Below are positions 1 through 13,117 of a stretch of 64,000 nt of DNA, in pieces. The notes beneath the pieces are model-generated. The model was not told the DNA's origin. It searched no databases and saw nothing but the letters and a program-made list of their open reading frames with translations. This DNA comes from Agaricus subrufescens (lineage: Eukaryota; Basidiomycota; Agaricomycetes; Agaricales; Agaricaceae), in contig CM057063.1 of assembly GCA_029945375.1 (NCBI GenBank), forward strand, positions 434,001-498,000. The letters run 5' to 3'. The number at the start of each line of letters is the position of its first letter. Position 1 is the stretch's first letter. The position numbers and the translations under genes are program-made.

Positions 1-3000
1 ACGTTTCCAATAAGATTTTCACTACTGTTACCGTTGACATTGGCATATTAGTTCCCATGTCCCTGCCTCAAACAGGCAAGACTATCAAAACTTCATTGGA
101 CGCTCCATTGACACACAGCGCAACAATAAATATAGAGTCGGGTGTGAGTGCAACCAGCGCAACTGACCAACGGAGTAAATGTAAATGAAAACTAGGCTCC
201 TCGTATAAACTTGTATTAGAATCAAACATAACGAACAGCAAAACAGGAACCTGGTAGATCTGTCCCAAGTATGTTCCGGTGCCTTGTTTAAAAAAAGTAC
301 GTTTATCAATATTCCACCCCCTAACGCGGGCGCTGAGTACACAAGCGCCGAGGACACACTACGAAAAGAACTCTATCGCCTACTGGGCAGGAAGCGACAC
401 GCGCACAGGGGCAATCCACCGGCCCCTAGTACCAAGGTACTTGTTACTTTCACTTGCTCCACTTATCATTCTTTAACTATACGTTCCATCTGATCAATTA
501 GTATACTCGGATTACTTGATCGCTACCTGGCCCGAGCGTCGCATTCTCATTCCAGTTCTCAACAGAAAAAAGTGAACTTCTTTCTTTTTTGAAACCGCAA
601 TCGGCCTGGCGACCATAACACTTAGTAATGAAGCATAACAGAAGTATCCTGTTACTGACTAGGTCTATGCATTGTAAGCTTTGATGTTCTAATCAGACCT
701 CGACTGATGCCAGGTGGTCCGGCGTCATACCAAGACCAGGAAGACACAAGTCTCAAGCGAAACTCCAGAATCGGTTTCGCCAGAAGTAGTTTCCATTGCC
801 TACGGGCGTATCACCTTTGACCTTGATGTTTAATATCTAAGACCCTGATACACCTTGGGTTCTGTTTACAAAGTACGCCTGTTGCACCGAAGCGCGTTAC
901 CCCCATCGAATTCAAACCTAGCTATGAAGAGCGTTTCAAAGCTTACCGAGCGACATGAACATGGCTAATCCGAGTCACTAGGGTTATCACACTACCTGAA
1001 CTTTCGTGGAGACCGGAAACCAGAGAAGATGAAGTACAGAAATCAAAGTTCTCTGAAGTGCGGTGTCTTCGGAGTCACCCCGAAAAGTTTTCGTTGGGAA
1101 ACGCACTACGCAACACCACTCTCTTTTCTCTCGACTTCGCTCTCAAGCGGGCGAAATCATCAATATCAAGGGGTGATGGTTCACATGGATCAGCAGATCC
1201 CGTTGATGATGGTTATGATAATGATGAAAAGACAACAACTACAGGTTGGGGCGTTAGTGAGTTGGGCTAGTGTTGAAACGTTGAGATCAAACGGTGATTA
1301 CTGCCGATAAAAATATTCACACGGCGGATCATGATCGTGATCATGAATTTTTTTTTTAAATTTCATATACCAGTCATATACACAAAATTTTAACTTCATG
1401 GGTATAATCAGATATCGCGCTGCGGGACAATGATTCAAGACAAGGTATATCACATGGTTCAGCGGTTGAACCTTCAATGCAAGACTTTACGCACGCGGCA
1501 GTTGGATATCCCAGCACATTATGAAAACTCCACTAGTATTAATTGGTTGCTGCGCGGTACAAGTGTGACTGAGCAAAATTACCCTTCTTGTTTAAAGTTT
1601 CAAATGTCTGCATTCAGGCCCAACAACCAATTATTTTTACAGCGTTCTATTACTAGCGTAACACCCATGGATCATTCCTTGATCCTTTGATATGTAAGTT
1701 ACTACATCGCCTTTCCCCGACTCCATCATCAAACAACTGTCCCCGATACTCCAGGAAAGAAGAAGGAAGCCAAGTCCAAAATCCATACCAACACACCAAA
1801 AACTTTTCGTTTTTTCACACCACATGCGAAACCGGCCGAGACCACCTCCGTCTCCAGTCGGACAATCTACTCTCCGTAATATTAATTAAGTTAAGTTACC
1901 ATGTCATCATCAAGCAAGTTCGACATCTCAACAAATGAACAATACTCTTTTCTTGTTTTTTTTTCAAATATCCCATGATGAACGGATACCCGGCCATTAG
2001 TTGGCCGCAGCTTCGGAAAATACCCATGTGCTTCTCAATTTTAGCCGTTTTTGAACGACATATTGTCTCGCCCTCTACCCTGAAGATCACATACCCAAGA
2101 CAAACATTGATGAAACTCCGCGAATCAGCCCGCCGCCATACATACATTCAACGCAGATGAGGCGGGGTGGAGCCTTGCACAGAAAACCACGCGGCGAGTT
2201 TCTTCTCACCAGAAATGGGCACGGAATCTTTTATATTACTTACGATCGATCCGTCCTTCATGCTAGCTTGGCGCGTTCACACGTGTAAATAATCTGAGTC
2301 TTTGTCCTCAATGATCTGACACATCATTTTCTGACGTGAGTAGGCACTCCTGGGCCCTGGCAGTCGAGTCCAGTCAGCTCACGAAAACGAGTCACACCAC
2401 CTTATCTCACCTCCTGGGCTGAAGTGCTCAACCGTTTTGTCTAAGCAAGACCCCGCATTAAGCCCAGGTGATCGACATATAGTAAACGTGGGGGTGTTAT
2501 ATATGAGTGGTGCTATACCGTGTATGGTATACATTACGCGGCCTTAGTCTGCTAGCGTGACAGCGAGAGCTCATACATATTCAATAGCCGACTGATATAG
2601 TGCTGCTGAGTGAGCATGGACTGCTAGCACCGCAGCAGAAATCCAGAATAACTAAGCGGTGAAAAACATGCCAGAGATAGATCCTACGCGCGTCGCGGGC
2701 TGTGTTGATTGATCGTTGAATGAATGATTGATTACAAGACCTGCAGTATAGAGTGACATGTGAGCTACAGCTAAAGAACGAATAGAGCATAGTTAAATAG
2801 CAAGCAACAGATGAAAAAGTGAGTATACAAGCAAAAGCAAATGAATAAGGGAGATCTGTCCTAGGTAGTGAATGTTGGGTATTCCAATGTGATAAAAGTA
2901 CAATCAGCACAGTGATCGCCATTAAAAGGCTTCAAAGCATCCGGAACGTTAGGCTGTTCGAGACGATTGGGTATCGAGTAAGGGGGATGGCAATGCAACA

Positions 3001-3054
3001 GCTGAAAGCGGCGATATTGAGGTACGTGGCATAGCTGTTGGCCAGAAGCGAAGC
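1..3054. other. gene-poor region, no supported gene
   Basis: Six-frame reading gives only short open stretches with no recognisable domain, no consistent codon pattern and no chain of exons joined by matching splice phases. The sequence is AT-rich with several poly-T tracts. The left part could be the far 5' or 3' flank of a gene outside the window. I see no tRNA, rRNA or repeat here. Confidence 0.6.
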
Positions 3055-3918
3055 CTAAGCACCACACTCGATCGATTCCGGGCCATCGATTCTCATGTCG
3101 AGCCAAGAACTTGACAATTCAGGGCTAGAACTTTCACTATCAACCATCATATCACATTCCCTGCTGGCCTGCTCCGCCACAATTCTTTCCAAGTCTTTCG
3201 TAGCGGTAAGTATTGAAACCGCTAGGCGTGGACCCATCTGTAGGATCTTCTGACCATCAGATGAATGCCGCATGCATGTCTGAATGGCCTGACGGTATAG
3301 ATTCGGCTCTCGTTTTGACCGTGGAAATACCGGCCGGCCAGGAAGGAGATGTCGCTTGGGAGAAAGGGGGGATGATGCTCGGTGACTTGACGGCACAAAG
3401 AAAGTATGAGAGGGGTTATCGTTGTTAAGAGAGGTGACGTCGAGTAATGAAGCTGTCCGTTGAAGCGGGCGGCTCCTCGACGACAAGGGAGAGGGGCTGC
3501 GTGACGGCGATTGTATAGGGAGCGTTCGACGAGATTGGAATTCTGGCTTTGAGTACGCCTGCTCATAACGAGTAGGAGAGGGCTCGATGTTGAACATTGC
3601 GCGGGAGGCGGTCTTTCGTCGTTGGCGCTGTTCTTTATAGTGCTGGAGTGATTGTTGGTAGGGGACAGTAAGAGGGGAAGAACATGAGCCTTTGGAGCTG
3701 ACAACGACAGCACTGGTGCCAGCCGTGGTGGGCAGTGCGATGTATGACTCGGATCGACGAAGGCCCATAGTTCGTGATGTGCGGGGGATTTTGCGGGGAC
3801 GGGGGCTGGGGGAGAGGGAGGCGGCAGAGGGAGAAGACGGTTTGCGCTTAGAAGACCGGGTGCGGGATTCGTGCTGGGAGAGAGGAGCGCAGGCGATGGA
3901 CATACGGATGGCCAGCAA
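3055..3918 (-). CDS. hypothetical Ser/Pro/Arg-rich basidiomycete protein
   Basis: This is a single open frame of 287 residues. The first two thirds are low complexity, rich in Ser, Pro and Arg with several SPSP and RSSKRKP patches, which suggests a disordered and possibly nuclear protein. The last 90 residues are more ordered. They hold a stretch beginning KREPNLYRQAIQTCMRH, then a helix with LQMGPRLAVSILTATKDLERIVAEQ-type spacing, and an acidic Ser-rich tail. This pattern of a disordered N-terminus and a short ordered C-terminal helix pair is common in fungal proteins of unknown function. The start is the first Met in frame, but a short upstream exon is possible. The GC-rich DNA just upstream (about 4.08-4.5 kb) may be its promoter. 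I do not recognise a named family and assign no function. Confidence 0.6.
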   Translation of the reverse strand: MLAIRMSIACAPLSQHESRTRSSKRKPSSPSAASLSPSPRPRKIPRTSRTMGLRRSESYIALPTTAGTSAVVVSSKGSCSSPLTVPYQQSLQHYKEQRQRRKTASRAMFNIEPSPTRYEQAYSKPEFQSRRTLPIQSPSRSPSPLSSRSRPLQRTASLLDVTSLNNDNPSHTFFVPSSHRASSPLSPKRHLLPGRPVFPRSKREPNLYRQAIQTCMRHSSDGQKILQMGPRLAVSILTATKDLERIVAEQASRECDMMVDSESSSPELSSSWLDMRIDGPESIECGA

Positions 3919-6607
3919 GGGGTCGGACAGCGAGACGCGGTGCTCCGCCCCTTCATATGCTTCAACAACAAGAGCGTGACAGATCGCATCGGGGCGTGAC
4001 GCTTACGCAACACAGCATCAGTATCCCAGCGATTCATCACAGTAGTACCGTCTCAGCGCTGTAGTCGAGACCATCAGAATCATGATGCTGCCCACGCCAG
4101 TTGGTCTCTGCCAGGCGGGCGCGCCCCCGAAGAGCGACCAGGCGGCAGCCGGGGCCCGCTGGGATGGAGATCACCCGGAAGTTCGCGAACACTCGAGGAG
4201 TCACCACCCCAAGCTGTGCAGAGTCAGCCGCCCACGCCTATATATGACCAACAGTCGGGATCTGGCACCGCCTCGTGGAGTCCGTGAGGCGCATCAACTG
4301 ACCCTCTCCGGCAAAGCACTGCAGAAACAGCGGCTGCTGGCCTCCCGCGCTGCGTCGGAAATACTCCGGGTAGCTGATGCGGTATCGCCACGGTTATGAG
4401 GTCCGGTATCTCGTGGTTACAGCCCAGTCCGAATGCTGGATTCATCGCCGGCGCCTTGGCGCGTTTGCTGAGAAACAATTTGTAGAGCAAGGGTGACACC
4501 GCGTGATGTGGGGAAGTGCACTGGGTAGATCCGTCCTATGGAACTTGGAAGGGGGATCAAGTGACTAGTGATTCCGGACAAACAAAGACCCACACCATCG
4601 CCACGCCCCCGGGACATACACGTTCAGCAACCAAAAGAGAAAAGAATAAAAGAAATTGGGGGTGAAAGGGATCGCCAGAGATGGTAGGAAGAAAGAAATA
4701 CACGAACTAGTCACAACATGTCTCGTTAGATATTCACACGCCCAATTGTTCACCAAATGGCCATCGACTTTAAGCTGCCTGTTGTCGAACAATGGAATAT
4801 ATGCTCTGCCGTCGAACAATAAATCCCCCTGTCCAATGGTCCCTATTTGGGGTTGCTACCAGTTAAGCAAACCTTGGAGCACCGACTGCTCGGAACTCCA
4901 CTGAGACTGGTAGGGAAGATTCTCCATTCTGCCTTTATTGACCTATTCTCCAAGTTTAATCCCTCACTACAGACCTTGATGTTACACCATGACGTGTACG
5001 ATAGATTCCATTCTCAAGAGTTGATATAAAGAATTCATTTGATACGGCTCGCATGCTGGGATGGAGCGCTGATTTCGAGTGGCGGCCTCAATGAATTCAT
5101 AACTGACAGAGTCGGGCTTGGTTTCGCCCCGTCCATGTGTCAACTATTCGGTCTCATTGAGAAAAAAAATGTAGAGAGCGATGATGACTCGTAATAAAGG
5201 TAAAATTTGTGCTAGACTACGCGATCAAATGAGGGCAATTATGTTGCATTAATCACGTAGTGGCATTCCGGAGTCCAGATAATGAATGTTGATCCCTGCA
5301 TCGGTGCCAATATGGACCTGAGATGAAACTAAGGAACGGTGGAGTTTTTATTTAAACGCAGTAATCATACGATTCCGCAGTTTTTCGTTGTCCAAGAGTC
5401 AATGTGCATTATGCTCGCTTGGTTATTTCCTTGTCAACACCCCGAATAAACTCAATTGGGATCATATTGAGGGTTGTCGAGGTTCGACCGAATCGGATGT
5501 TAACCAAAACTGGTGGATTAGGACGCATTCCATTCTCACTACCTGTAATGGGTATATGACTATAAAGTCATTTCAATGAGTCGCACTACAATGACTGTGA
5601 GTTCAATTGTCCCCTCCGAAACACCCTTTCTGTACAAACAGCTCATCGAAACAAAAGTAACATTGACGGGTTACAACGCCACTGTAAACAATTTTTTCCT
5701 TCCGGCTGGCTGGTCCCATGTGGTCGCAATAGTATAGTAGCTATGACAGGAAGTACGTCTTATTATCTCTTCATTTCATTCAAGAAGCCCGGTATGGGGC
5801 TGGGTAGTCCGGTCACCAGGTCAGTACAAACTCAATGTCTTCGGTGTAATAACACCGAGTACTACAGCCAATCGTAAAATGGCTCTCAAATTCAAGTCGC
5901 CGGCCGAGAATATAATAACCTCCTGAGTACAATGTGACAAGACCCTATCAAGACAGAGTATTGAGCGCTGAGCAGATAACCGGTTCGTGCCTAGGTCAAC
6001 TCAAGCCTCAGTGAAGTTAGACCTTGTTCCGACTCTTTCCTAGCTTCCCCGACAGCGGCCCTACCTTCGAAGTTGACTTTGCCATTCCGATAGCATTTTG
6101 TGGGTGGGTGGGGACCACTGTATCATTATTAATAGTCAGATAGAGCGCCGAGTCACAACTTATCAACAAATAGCCTATTAATCACCGGCATGCCTTTCTG
6201 GGCGAAACCATGTTACCTTGATACGTGATCCTCGGTGAGTCCACTACGAGTCAATTATTTCTCAAGCTGCATGACGCAGAGACCAGTGTAGGTACACAAG
6301 GGCAACCTGAGCGGAGTTCGGATTCGAAAATCAAGAGTTGGAAAATCAGATTGCTACCATTGGATAGAGCGATAAGCCATGTCATCTCACGCAGTGACCT
6401 GAGTGGTAGGGGTTAAGAAGTCGGGGAAAGTTGAGAACTTGTCGTAAGTCCTTCTTTATCTCTCGGCTCCATGGCGTGTGTTCATTCTTATCTTATCTCT
6501 CTCTATTCGGGTCAGAAACATGGAGGACGTCCCGCACTCTATCAACCGCTACCAACACCTCATACACCAACCATTCTCAGACTCCTGAAATATAACGGAA
6601 CAAGAAA
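3919..6607. other. intergenic, GC-rich island then featureless DNA
   Basis: About 4.08-4.5 kb is clearly richer in G and C than its surroundings. It lies upstream of the minus-strand gene ending at 3055, so it may be that gene's promoter. From 4.6 to 6.6 kb I find no supportable exon, repeat or RNA gene. The last 150 bases before 6608 are pyrimidine-rich and precede the urease start. Confidence 0.5.
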
Positions 6608-9600
6608 ATGCACCTCCTCCCCCGCGAAGAGGCCAAAATCCTTCTCCACCAGGTAAGCATCCTTATCTCTGCCAGAGATAAGGAACTAAAAAAAAAACAA
6701 ACAAAACACCAAAAAATCACGTTTAGGTTGGATTTATCGCGCAAAAACGACTCGCGAGAGGCGTCAAGCTTAATCAGACCGAGGCAGTGGCTCTGATTGC
6801 GTCCGTTCTCCAAGAACGGATACGGGACGGTCGACATTCGGTCGCGGAACTGATGCAGCACGGCAAGAAGATACTTGGTCGCAGACATGTACTACCAGAC
6901 GTGCCATCCTTATTGCATGAAATTCAAGTCGAAGGCACTTTCCCCGACGGGTACGCCCTACGTTACGCCTATCCCAAAGACCAAACCCAAGCCATCAAGT
7001 CGAAGGCACCTACGCATTGAGCCTATCCCGAAGACCAAACCCAAGCCAGCTCATCCTAACCTTCACGTGTCACAGTGTCTTTTTGGTGACGGTGCACCAT
7101 CCTGTTTGTACTGAAGACGGCGACCTCGAAGCAGCACTCTACGGCTCATTCCTCCCCATACCTTCGCAAGACCTTTTCCCAATCACACCCGAATCGGAAT
7201 ACCTCCCGGAGAAGACCGCCGGTGCAATTATACCCAAACACGAGGACATCGTTCTAAATCAGGGACGAACACGGATACGCCTCCGTGTAACTAATACAGG
7301 CGATAGACCAATTCAAGTCGGTTCCCACTACTCATTCATTGAAACCAATCGCGCTCTTTCCTTTGATCGACTGAAGTCATATGGGAAGAGACTAGATATC
7401 GCCGCTGGGACTGCCGTGCGGTTCGAACCCGGAGACACCAAGGCTGTAACTCTTGTCTCCATTGCGGGGAATAAAATCATTTCGGGTGGAAATGGTCTGG
7501 CTTCAGGGCTCGTGGGATCGCTGAGGAGTGAGAATGTCCTAGAAGAAATTCTGCGCAAGGAGTTTGCACATGTTCCTGAACCGGGTGCCCTGGAAGTGAT
7601 AGAAGATACGAAGATAGGAAGGGAGACATATATCTCGATGTTTGGTCCAACTGTGGGAGATAAAGTAAGGCTGGGTGATACTGAGTTATGGATCGAAGTT
7701 GAACATGATGAGGTGAACCTCTCGCTTTTGTTCATGTACCCTCTCATTGACGTATTATAGACCGTGTATGGCGACGAAGTCAAATTTGGAGGAGGTGAGA
7801 GGCTTGAGATATTGCCTACATGATACTTACTTGTTCTATAGGCAAGGTTATTCGAGAAGGCATGGGTCAGGCTACGAATCGTTCATCAATCGAAACTCTC
7901 GATCTTGTCATCACCAACGCACTTATTGTGGACTGGTCGGGAATCTACAAGGTATGTCCTTTAACTGGAAGTCTGTCAGCACTGGTTTACGCACTCGGCA
8001 CAGGCCGACATTGGTGTTAAGAACGGTTTCATATGTGGTATCGGGAAAGCAGGAAATCCTGATATAATGTCAAACATCCACCCCACTCTCGTAATCGGAT
8101 CATCCACCGAGGTCATCGCAGGGGAAAAGCTCATCATCACGGCCGGTGGAATTGATACTCACATCCACTTTATCTGTCCCCAACTAGTCGACGAAGCTTT
8201 GGCGTCCGGTTTGACAACTCTGATAGGTGGTGGAACTGGGCCTAGTGCAGGAACAAATGCGACGACGTGTACGCCTAGTCCGTTCTATATGCGGCATATG
8301 TTAGCAGCTACGGATAGTCTGCCAATGAATTTTGGCTTTACGGGTAAAGGAAATGATTCCGGTCCCACGGCTGTGGAGGAGATTGTGCGTGCTGGTGCAT
8401 TGGGTTTGAAATTGCATGAGGACTGGGGAACAACGCCGGCCGCAATCAGGAACTGTCTGGATGTTGCAGACAGATATGACGTACAGGTATTGAGTTCATT
8501 ACCAAGTAGCCCCTGGTTTAATATAACTCATATCTCACAGGTAACAATTCACACCGATACTCTCAACGAGAGTGGGTTTGTCGAGAGTGAGCATTTACTC
8601 TGACTGAAACAAACAAAAGCTAAATTTATCATAGGTACCATCGAAGCCTTTGGCGGCCGAACAATCCACACTTACCATACTGAAGGGGCTGGCGGAGGCC
8701 ACGCACCCGACATCATTGTCGTTTGTGGTCAGGATAACGTTTTACCTTCGTCAACCAACCCTACTCGTCCGTACGCGAAGAATACCCTTGATGAACATCT
8801 CGACGTGAGTCGACCTTGTTTCATGTTTTCAAATCAAAGATGACCAAAGATCTATTTTTATCGAACTAGATGCTCATGGTGTGCCATCACCTCGATAAAT
8901 CAATCCAGGAAGACCTTGATTTCGCAGAATCGCGCATCAGAGCGGAGACAGTCGCTGCTGAAGATGTTCTACATGATATTGGAGCGATATCAATGATCAG
9001 CTCCGATTCTCAGGCTATGGGACGAATTGGGGAGGTGATTAGTCGGACATGGAGGACAGCAAGCAAGATGAAAGAAGTCCGAGGACCTTTGACGGATCTC
9101 GGCGATGAAGATACGAAGGACAATGCCAGGGTTAAACGCTACATCGCCAAATACACTGTCAATCCGTGTGTTCTTGATTCGATTCATCTGCCAAGTCACC
9201 TATGCTAATCAAATGTCACTCCTTCTAGCGCTATTGCACACGGTATTAGTCATCTTGTCGGGCATGTCGCGGTAGGCACTCTTGCTGATCTTGTCCTCTG
9301 GAAACCCGAAAACTTTGGTTCAAAACCGGAAATGGTGCTTAAATCTGGGGTAATAGCTTATTCTCAGATGGGAGACGCCAATGCGTCAATACCATCTGTT
9401 CAACCATTCTACTCCAAACCCATGTGGGGCGCTAAACCAGGTTCGGCGGTTCTCAATTCGGTGGCGTTTGTCTCGCAGATCTCCATTACGTCAAAGGCGA
9501 TTGAATCATACGGACTGTCAAAGAAGGTTGAGGCTGTGAGAGGGTGTAGGAGCGTCAGTAAGAAGGATATGAAATGGAATGATACCACTCCTGCTATGAA

Positions 9601-9700
9601 GGTAGATCCGGAGAGTTACGAGGTCCGGGCTGATGGTGTTTTGATGGATGTGCGGCCTGCGGAGAGAGTGGCTTTAGCGACACCATATAATTTGTTCTAA
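6608..9700 (+). CDS. URE1: urease (single-chain nickel enzyme, EC 3.5.1.5)
   Basis: It hydrolyses urea to ammonia and carbamate in the cytosol. Ten exons join in frame: 6608-6652, 6727-6950, 7076-7712, 7761-7794, 7842-7951, 8004-8486, 8541-8586, 8635-8804, 8870-9165 and 9229-9700. They give about 838 residues, the normal length for fungal ureases that fuse the bacterial gamma, beta and alpha subunits. The N-terminus [10 protein letters not shown] is typical of the gamma part. The alpha part has the nickel-binding HTHIHF, the [10 protein letters not shown] lysine that is carbamylated to bridge the two nickels, the [15 protein letters not shown] histidines, the mobile-flap MVCHHLD and the SSDSQAMGR aspartate. 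All catalytic residues are present, so the enzyme should be active if the accessory proteins (not in this window) exist. Intron 2 is longer than the others and contains a repeat. Confidence 0.96.
6925..7048 (+). repeat. imperfect tandem repeat across urease exon 2 / intron 2
   Basis: Two copies lie back to back, about 6925-6993 and 6996-7048. Both begin CAAGTCGAAGGCAC and both end with a 27-base block, GCCTATCCC(A/G)AAGACC followed by AAACCCAAGCCA. Copy 1 starts inside exon 2 coding sequence and crosses the splice donor at 6951. Copy 2 lies wholly inside intron 2. The second copy has lost the donor and 16 bases of the middle. Confidence 0.85.
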
Positions 9701-10726
9701 GTGGTTTCTATTTTTGGATTTTGCGTGTGTTTTACTCATTGTTGTATATTTACTTGATCACTGCTGAAACGCAAAAAATGTTCTTAGCTTACCTCAAGTA
9801 GACATACAAAAAGGGTCTAGGACAGGTATGGATTAGAAAACAAGGAGTCTTGTCGTTTCGATGATTGAATTCACCACGTCGGTATTCTTGCGGCTGAAAC
9901 TTTAGCCATACCGTCAGTACTGAAGCAAGAATGAGCCCTTCTTCTCCGGTAAGGATTCACTAGCAAGTTTAGGTTTCACCGAAGGTCGCATAACGAACCA
10001 GGAATACAGAATTGTGGCGCACCCATACCGCCATTCAATACACCTGGTCGATTATCGGCAACCTCCTGTGGGCAGATGCGGCATGGAAATCGAAGTCGAA
10101 CAGGATTAACAACGTGGGTACTCAACAGCGAGACTCTATTAGACTTGCAAAAGACTGCGACGCTCAATAAGCCTGTAAAGGTTTAAGGAATCATGTAGTA
10201 GTTTTTGGTACACAGCTGAGGACTGTATATCCACTTACAGTACTAGGATTTCTATAATTGTAAGTAGTTAGAAAAAAGTGCGCGCGATAGTCCTCGAGTA
10301 TGTGCAGTGCTAGTGAGCCTTGTAAGGAAAAGCCGTAACAACGGCACGAGAGAAAGCAATCCTGGAAGGTCCTCTTCTTTCAGAGTCCGGATCGTCGATA
10401 CTTGAACGGGAACCACTTATGTAAGTAGATTTCGAGGCCAGAATCGTACGACACAAGTAGACGTTCAACGCTATCAGTGAAAATGTGCTGAAAGTGCGTC
10501 CAAGAGCCCAATTAAATCATGGAATGAGAAGTGCACCCGAAGCGGCGATAGGGCAAAAACATAAGCAGTGAATTAGAGTGTTGCCGTTTTGGGACTATTC
10601 GAATGGTACTTATGCCCGAGCGTTGCATGAGTAGTGAGCAACATCCAGATGATTCCTAGTATGCGAGAGGAAGATATGTTGTCGGAGATAAACACCACCA
10701 AATAATCACCTTGTTCGCCGACGAAG
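9701..10726. other. intergenic, urease 3' flank and DUF4604 gene promoter
   Basis: No exon is supportable here. The first 100 bases after the urease stop are T-rich, as expected for a 3' untranslated region. The rest is unremarkable. Confidence 0.5.
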
Positions 10727-11488
10727 ATGCCTCCAAAGGAGCTCTCTCGTCATCAACTCTCCTCAAAACTCTCCTATCAGGCTCATGTTCCTGCCTTCTT
10801 GCAGAAATTCCAAAACCGTATGGCCGGTATACCCGATGAACCGTCAGACGAGGACGAACCTCAATATGAGGATGAAGAATTTGAGTATGTTGGTGGCGGA
10901 CGTCCTCCCATTCCCAAACGCCCACCAATACCAAAGCGACCAGCGTCTCAGCCTGGGAGTGCCGATGAACGAGATGATGAGGAGAGGGGTGAAGAGGGTG
11001 ACGAAAAGCCACAAATTGTCGTATTGAAAGAAGGGAAGCATCTGAGTGAGAGAGAGGTGGAGAACATTAAGAGGAATGGTTGGTGGACGTTCGGTTTGAC
11101 GTGAAAATATCGCTAAAGCTGCATAGAGAAAGGGTTACCACCCCTTCCAGACGTGGATGATAGCAGCAAAGATTCAGTGGAAACTGCGGAAAGGCCCAAC
11201 CAGAAAGTAAAAGCGGAAGCGGATAACAAGTCTGCATCGTCCAAATCAAAAGGCCTCTCTTTCTCTTCCGGAAAACCAACAACTAAGACATCTGTCAAGC
11301 GCAAGGCACTTACACACCCTGATTCTGAGTCGGAGGGCGACCTCGCTTCACAGATGGGTATCAAAAAGTTGGGACCCATCGCTAAGGGTAAGGACATAAG
11401 CAAAGATAAGGACAAAGGGAAAGGCACAGTCAAGAAGAAGCCCAAAAAGGAAAGCAAAAAACTGCTTTCGTTCGGGGATGAAGCGTGA
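10727..11488 (+). CDS. DUF4604 domain protein
   Basis: Two exons, 10727-11078 and 11127-11488, join across a 48-base intron to give 237 residues. The N-terminus MPPKELSRHQLSSKLSYQ, the following VPAFLQKFQNRMAG, the double PPIPKRP repeat and the PQIVVLKEGKHLSEREVEN block are the hallmarks of the fungal DUF4604 family. In the first exon an acidic stretch (DEDEPQYEDEE) follows the conserved start. The second exon is Lys/Ser-rich and ends LLSFGDEA, a C-terminal motif seen in the family. The protein is small, charged and probably nuclear, and its function is unknown. The family usually has one copy per genome. Confidence 0.88.
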
Positions 11489-11925
11489 ACGTTCAGTAAC
11501 GGGGACTGACTTGTATTTGAACGCCTGGTCCTATGCTCCCTAGAGCCTGTCTTGATTTCGCCTTCAGAGATCTACGTGTCGTCTCTTTTTCCATCATATT
11601 GGCAGTCGACTCTGTATGATAGTGGCCCAATTGCTATATTGATAACTTCACACAAGGTGTACTAGTTCAACCCGTGAATTTGAACTCTAAAGGAAGCACG
11701 AAAAGATGAAAGGTGTACCCAAGATCATACACCCCTTGGTACTGGTGATCCGCGAGCATGTTGAAGTATCAGCTAAATGAATGCCTTGAGGTAAGGGGCT
11801 GTTTGATATCTCAAGCACTCGAAATTCCTATATGCGCCTTCATAATAGAATATAACGCTGAGTCCGTACTCTGATGCCAGTCTATCCGTACCCTTAATCC
11901 ATTGGTACCCTTCCCCCAAGGTCTT
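11489..11925. other. upstream region of copy A, duplicated upstream of copy B
   Basis: From about 11664 to the copy A start, the sequence aligns with 13656-13915 in front of copy B. Shared runs include GAGGAAGCACGA-like and GGTACTGGTGATCCGC-like stretches and CTCGAAATTC. The duplicated unit therefore includes the proximal promoter. Confidence 0.7.
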
Positions 11926-13117
11926 ATGCCAACAAACAACCTAAGACAGGTCCACAGGGCAAGCTTATGTTGGAGTTTAACAAGACTAACTCCGCCCTTC
12001 ACTGCACAAGATGAATACATAGTAATTCTCTCGGTAATCATCACCTTTCGATCCTGATTTCCCTGTTAGCGACAGGTAGAGGTATCAGTAAAGAACAGAC
12101 TACAACCTGACAGGAAATGGACGGAACAATCACACGAACTTTTATCAAAAGATGTAATGCTTATTTCTCTGTCTGAATCATTTGTATTTTACTTATCCAT
12201 GTCGCCCTATGATACCCAGCTGAATAAGATATTCCCCGATGTGTTTAGGCATCCAGCGGTCAAATTAGCATCACTAAAATTCGCTCGAGCCTCCTTCGGT
12301 CGTCGTAGAACTTCATTTTTGCAACGCAAAAAGAGGAAATGCAAGCATAGGGAAGTAAACCGAGTCGTTGTAAGTCTTCACCCTTCTGACTTTTCAAGCT
12401 ATTTTTCAAATTTCTTGATATAAGAGTGGAGCCGAAAGATTGGCAATAATAGAGCCAGGGCCAAGGCTCCCCGCTGTGACCCGCCAGCGACAAACTCAAG
12501 CAGACGCAGGCCCTAGTTTCCTCACAATTCCGCCTCGTGCTGTCGCATTTTCAATAAGCACATACTTCATTGCATCAACGTACATGCAAAACATTATAAA
12601 ATATCATAAAGAATATGGAATACAGCAGCATCCACTCAAGATAAATAGTGCTCAAAGACCGGTATCAACTCAGGACCTGGGCCACATTCAACAGCCTGCA
12701 CTACCAACTACTCCATTTAATTCATTACTCACAGCCCCTCGAAGTGCACCAGCTAGCGAATTCCAAAATCCTCGTGACGATGAAGTTTCGGACATAAATA
12801 TACCAACACCCATGGAAGCTACTGCCGATTCTGAAACAAGTCCCATTTTCAGTGGTAGTGAAGAGGTTGACAGTGGGATGCGGGAAGTGGAGGTATTCCT
12901 TGAGAACTGTAGCCCACCCATGCTACATCATCTCAATTCTTTCGTCAGAGCTGGAGTGAAGAATGGAGCATACTTGAAAGCAGTCGGCCATCTCTGTGAG
13001 GTGGATTCAAATGCAATGTCATTGATCTTGCAACCTAGTGACCTCAGTGTGGTCGATTCTATTCTCCTTCGGGATAGCCTACATAGATGGGTAGAGGAGA
13101 GAAGTAGAATAATGTGA
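11926..13117 (+). CDS. 'FLxxCxPxM' family member A, function unknown
   Basis: Four exons (11926-12021, 12070-12153, 12220-12369, 12425-13117) all join at phase 0 and give 340 residues. Exon 1 encodes a 32-residue start ending LTPPFTAQDEYI. Exon 2 is a 28-codon helix with VSVKNRL and KWTEQSHELLSKD. Exon 3 opens LNKIFPDVF and has a basic helix with SFGRRRTSFLQRKKRK. Exon 4 begins with EPGPRLPAVTRQRQ, runs through a Ser/Pro/Thr linker, and ends in the module REVEVFLENCSPPMLHHLNSF, then FVRAGVKNGAYLKAV and SVVDSILLRDSLHRW. The basic exon and disordered linker suggest a nuclear protein, which is inference. It is the tandem partner of copy B, with starts 1,990 bases apart. Exon calls rest on agreement with B, since each short exon has the same length and phase in both. 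Confidence 0.8.

Noticed and set aside
3222..4040. 272-codon minus-strand frame overlapping the gene at 3055-3918
   Set aside because: It is the other reading of the same Ser/Pro/Arg-rich exon, and the gene at 3055-3918 has a better ordered C-terminus. Only one can be real.
7328..7783. Minus-strand frame of 151 codons over urease exon 3
   Set aside because: It is antisense to an intact, conserved exon and has no domain.
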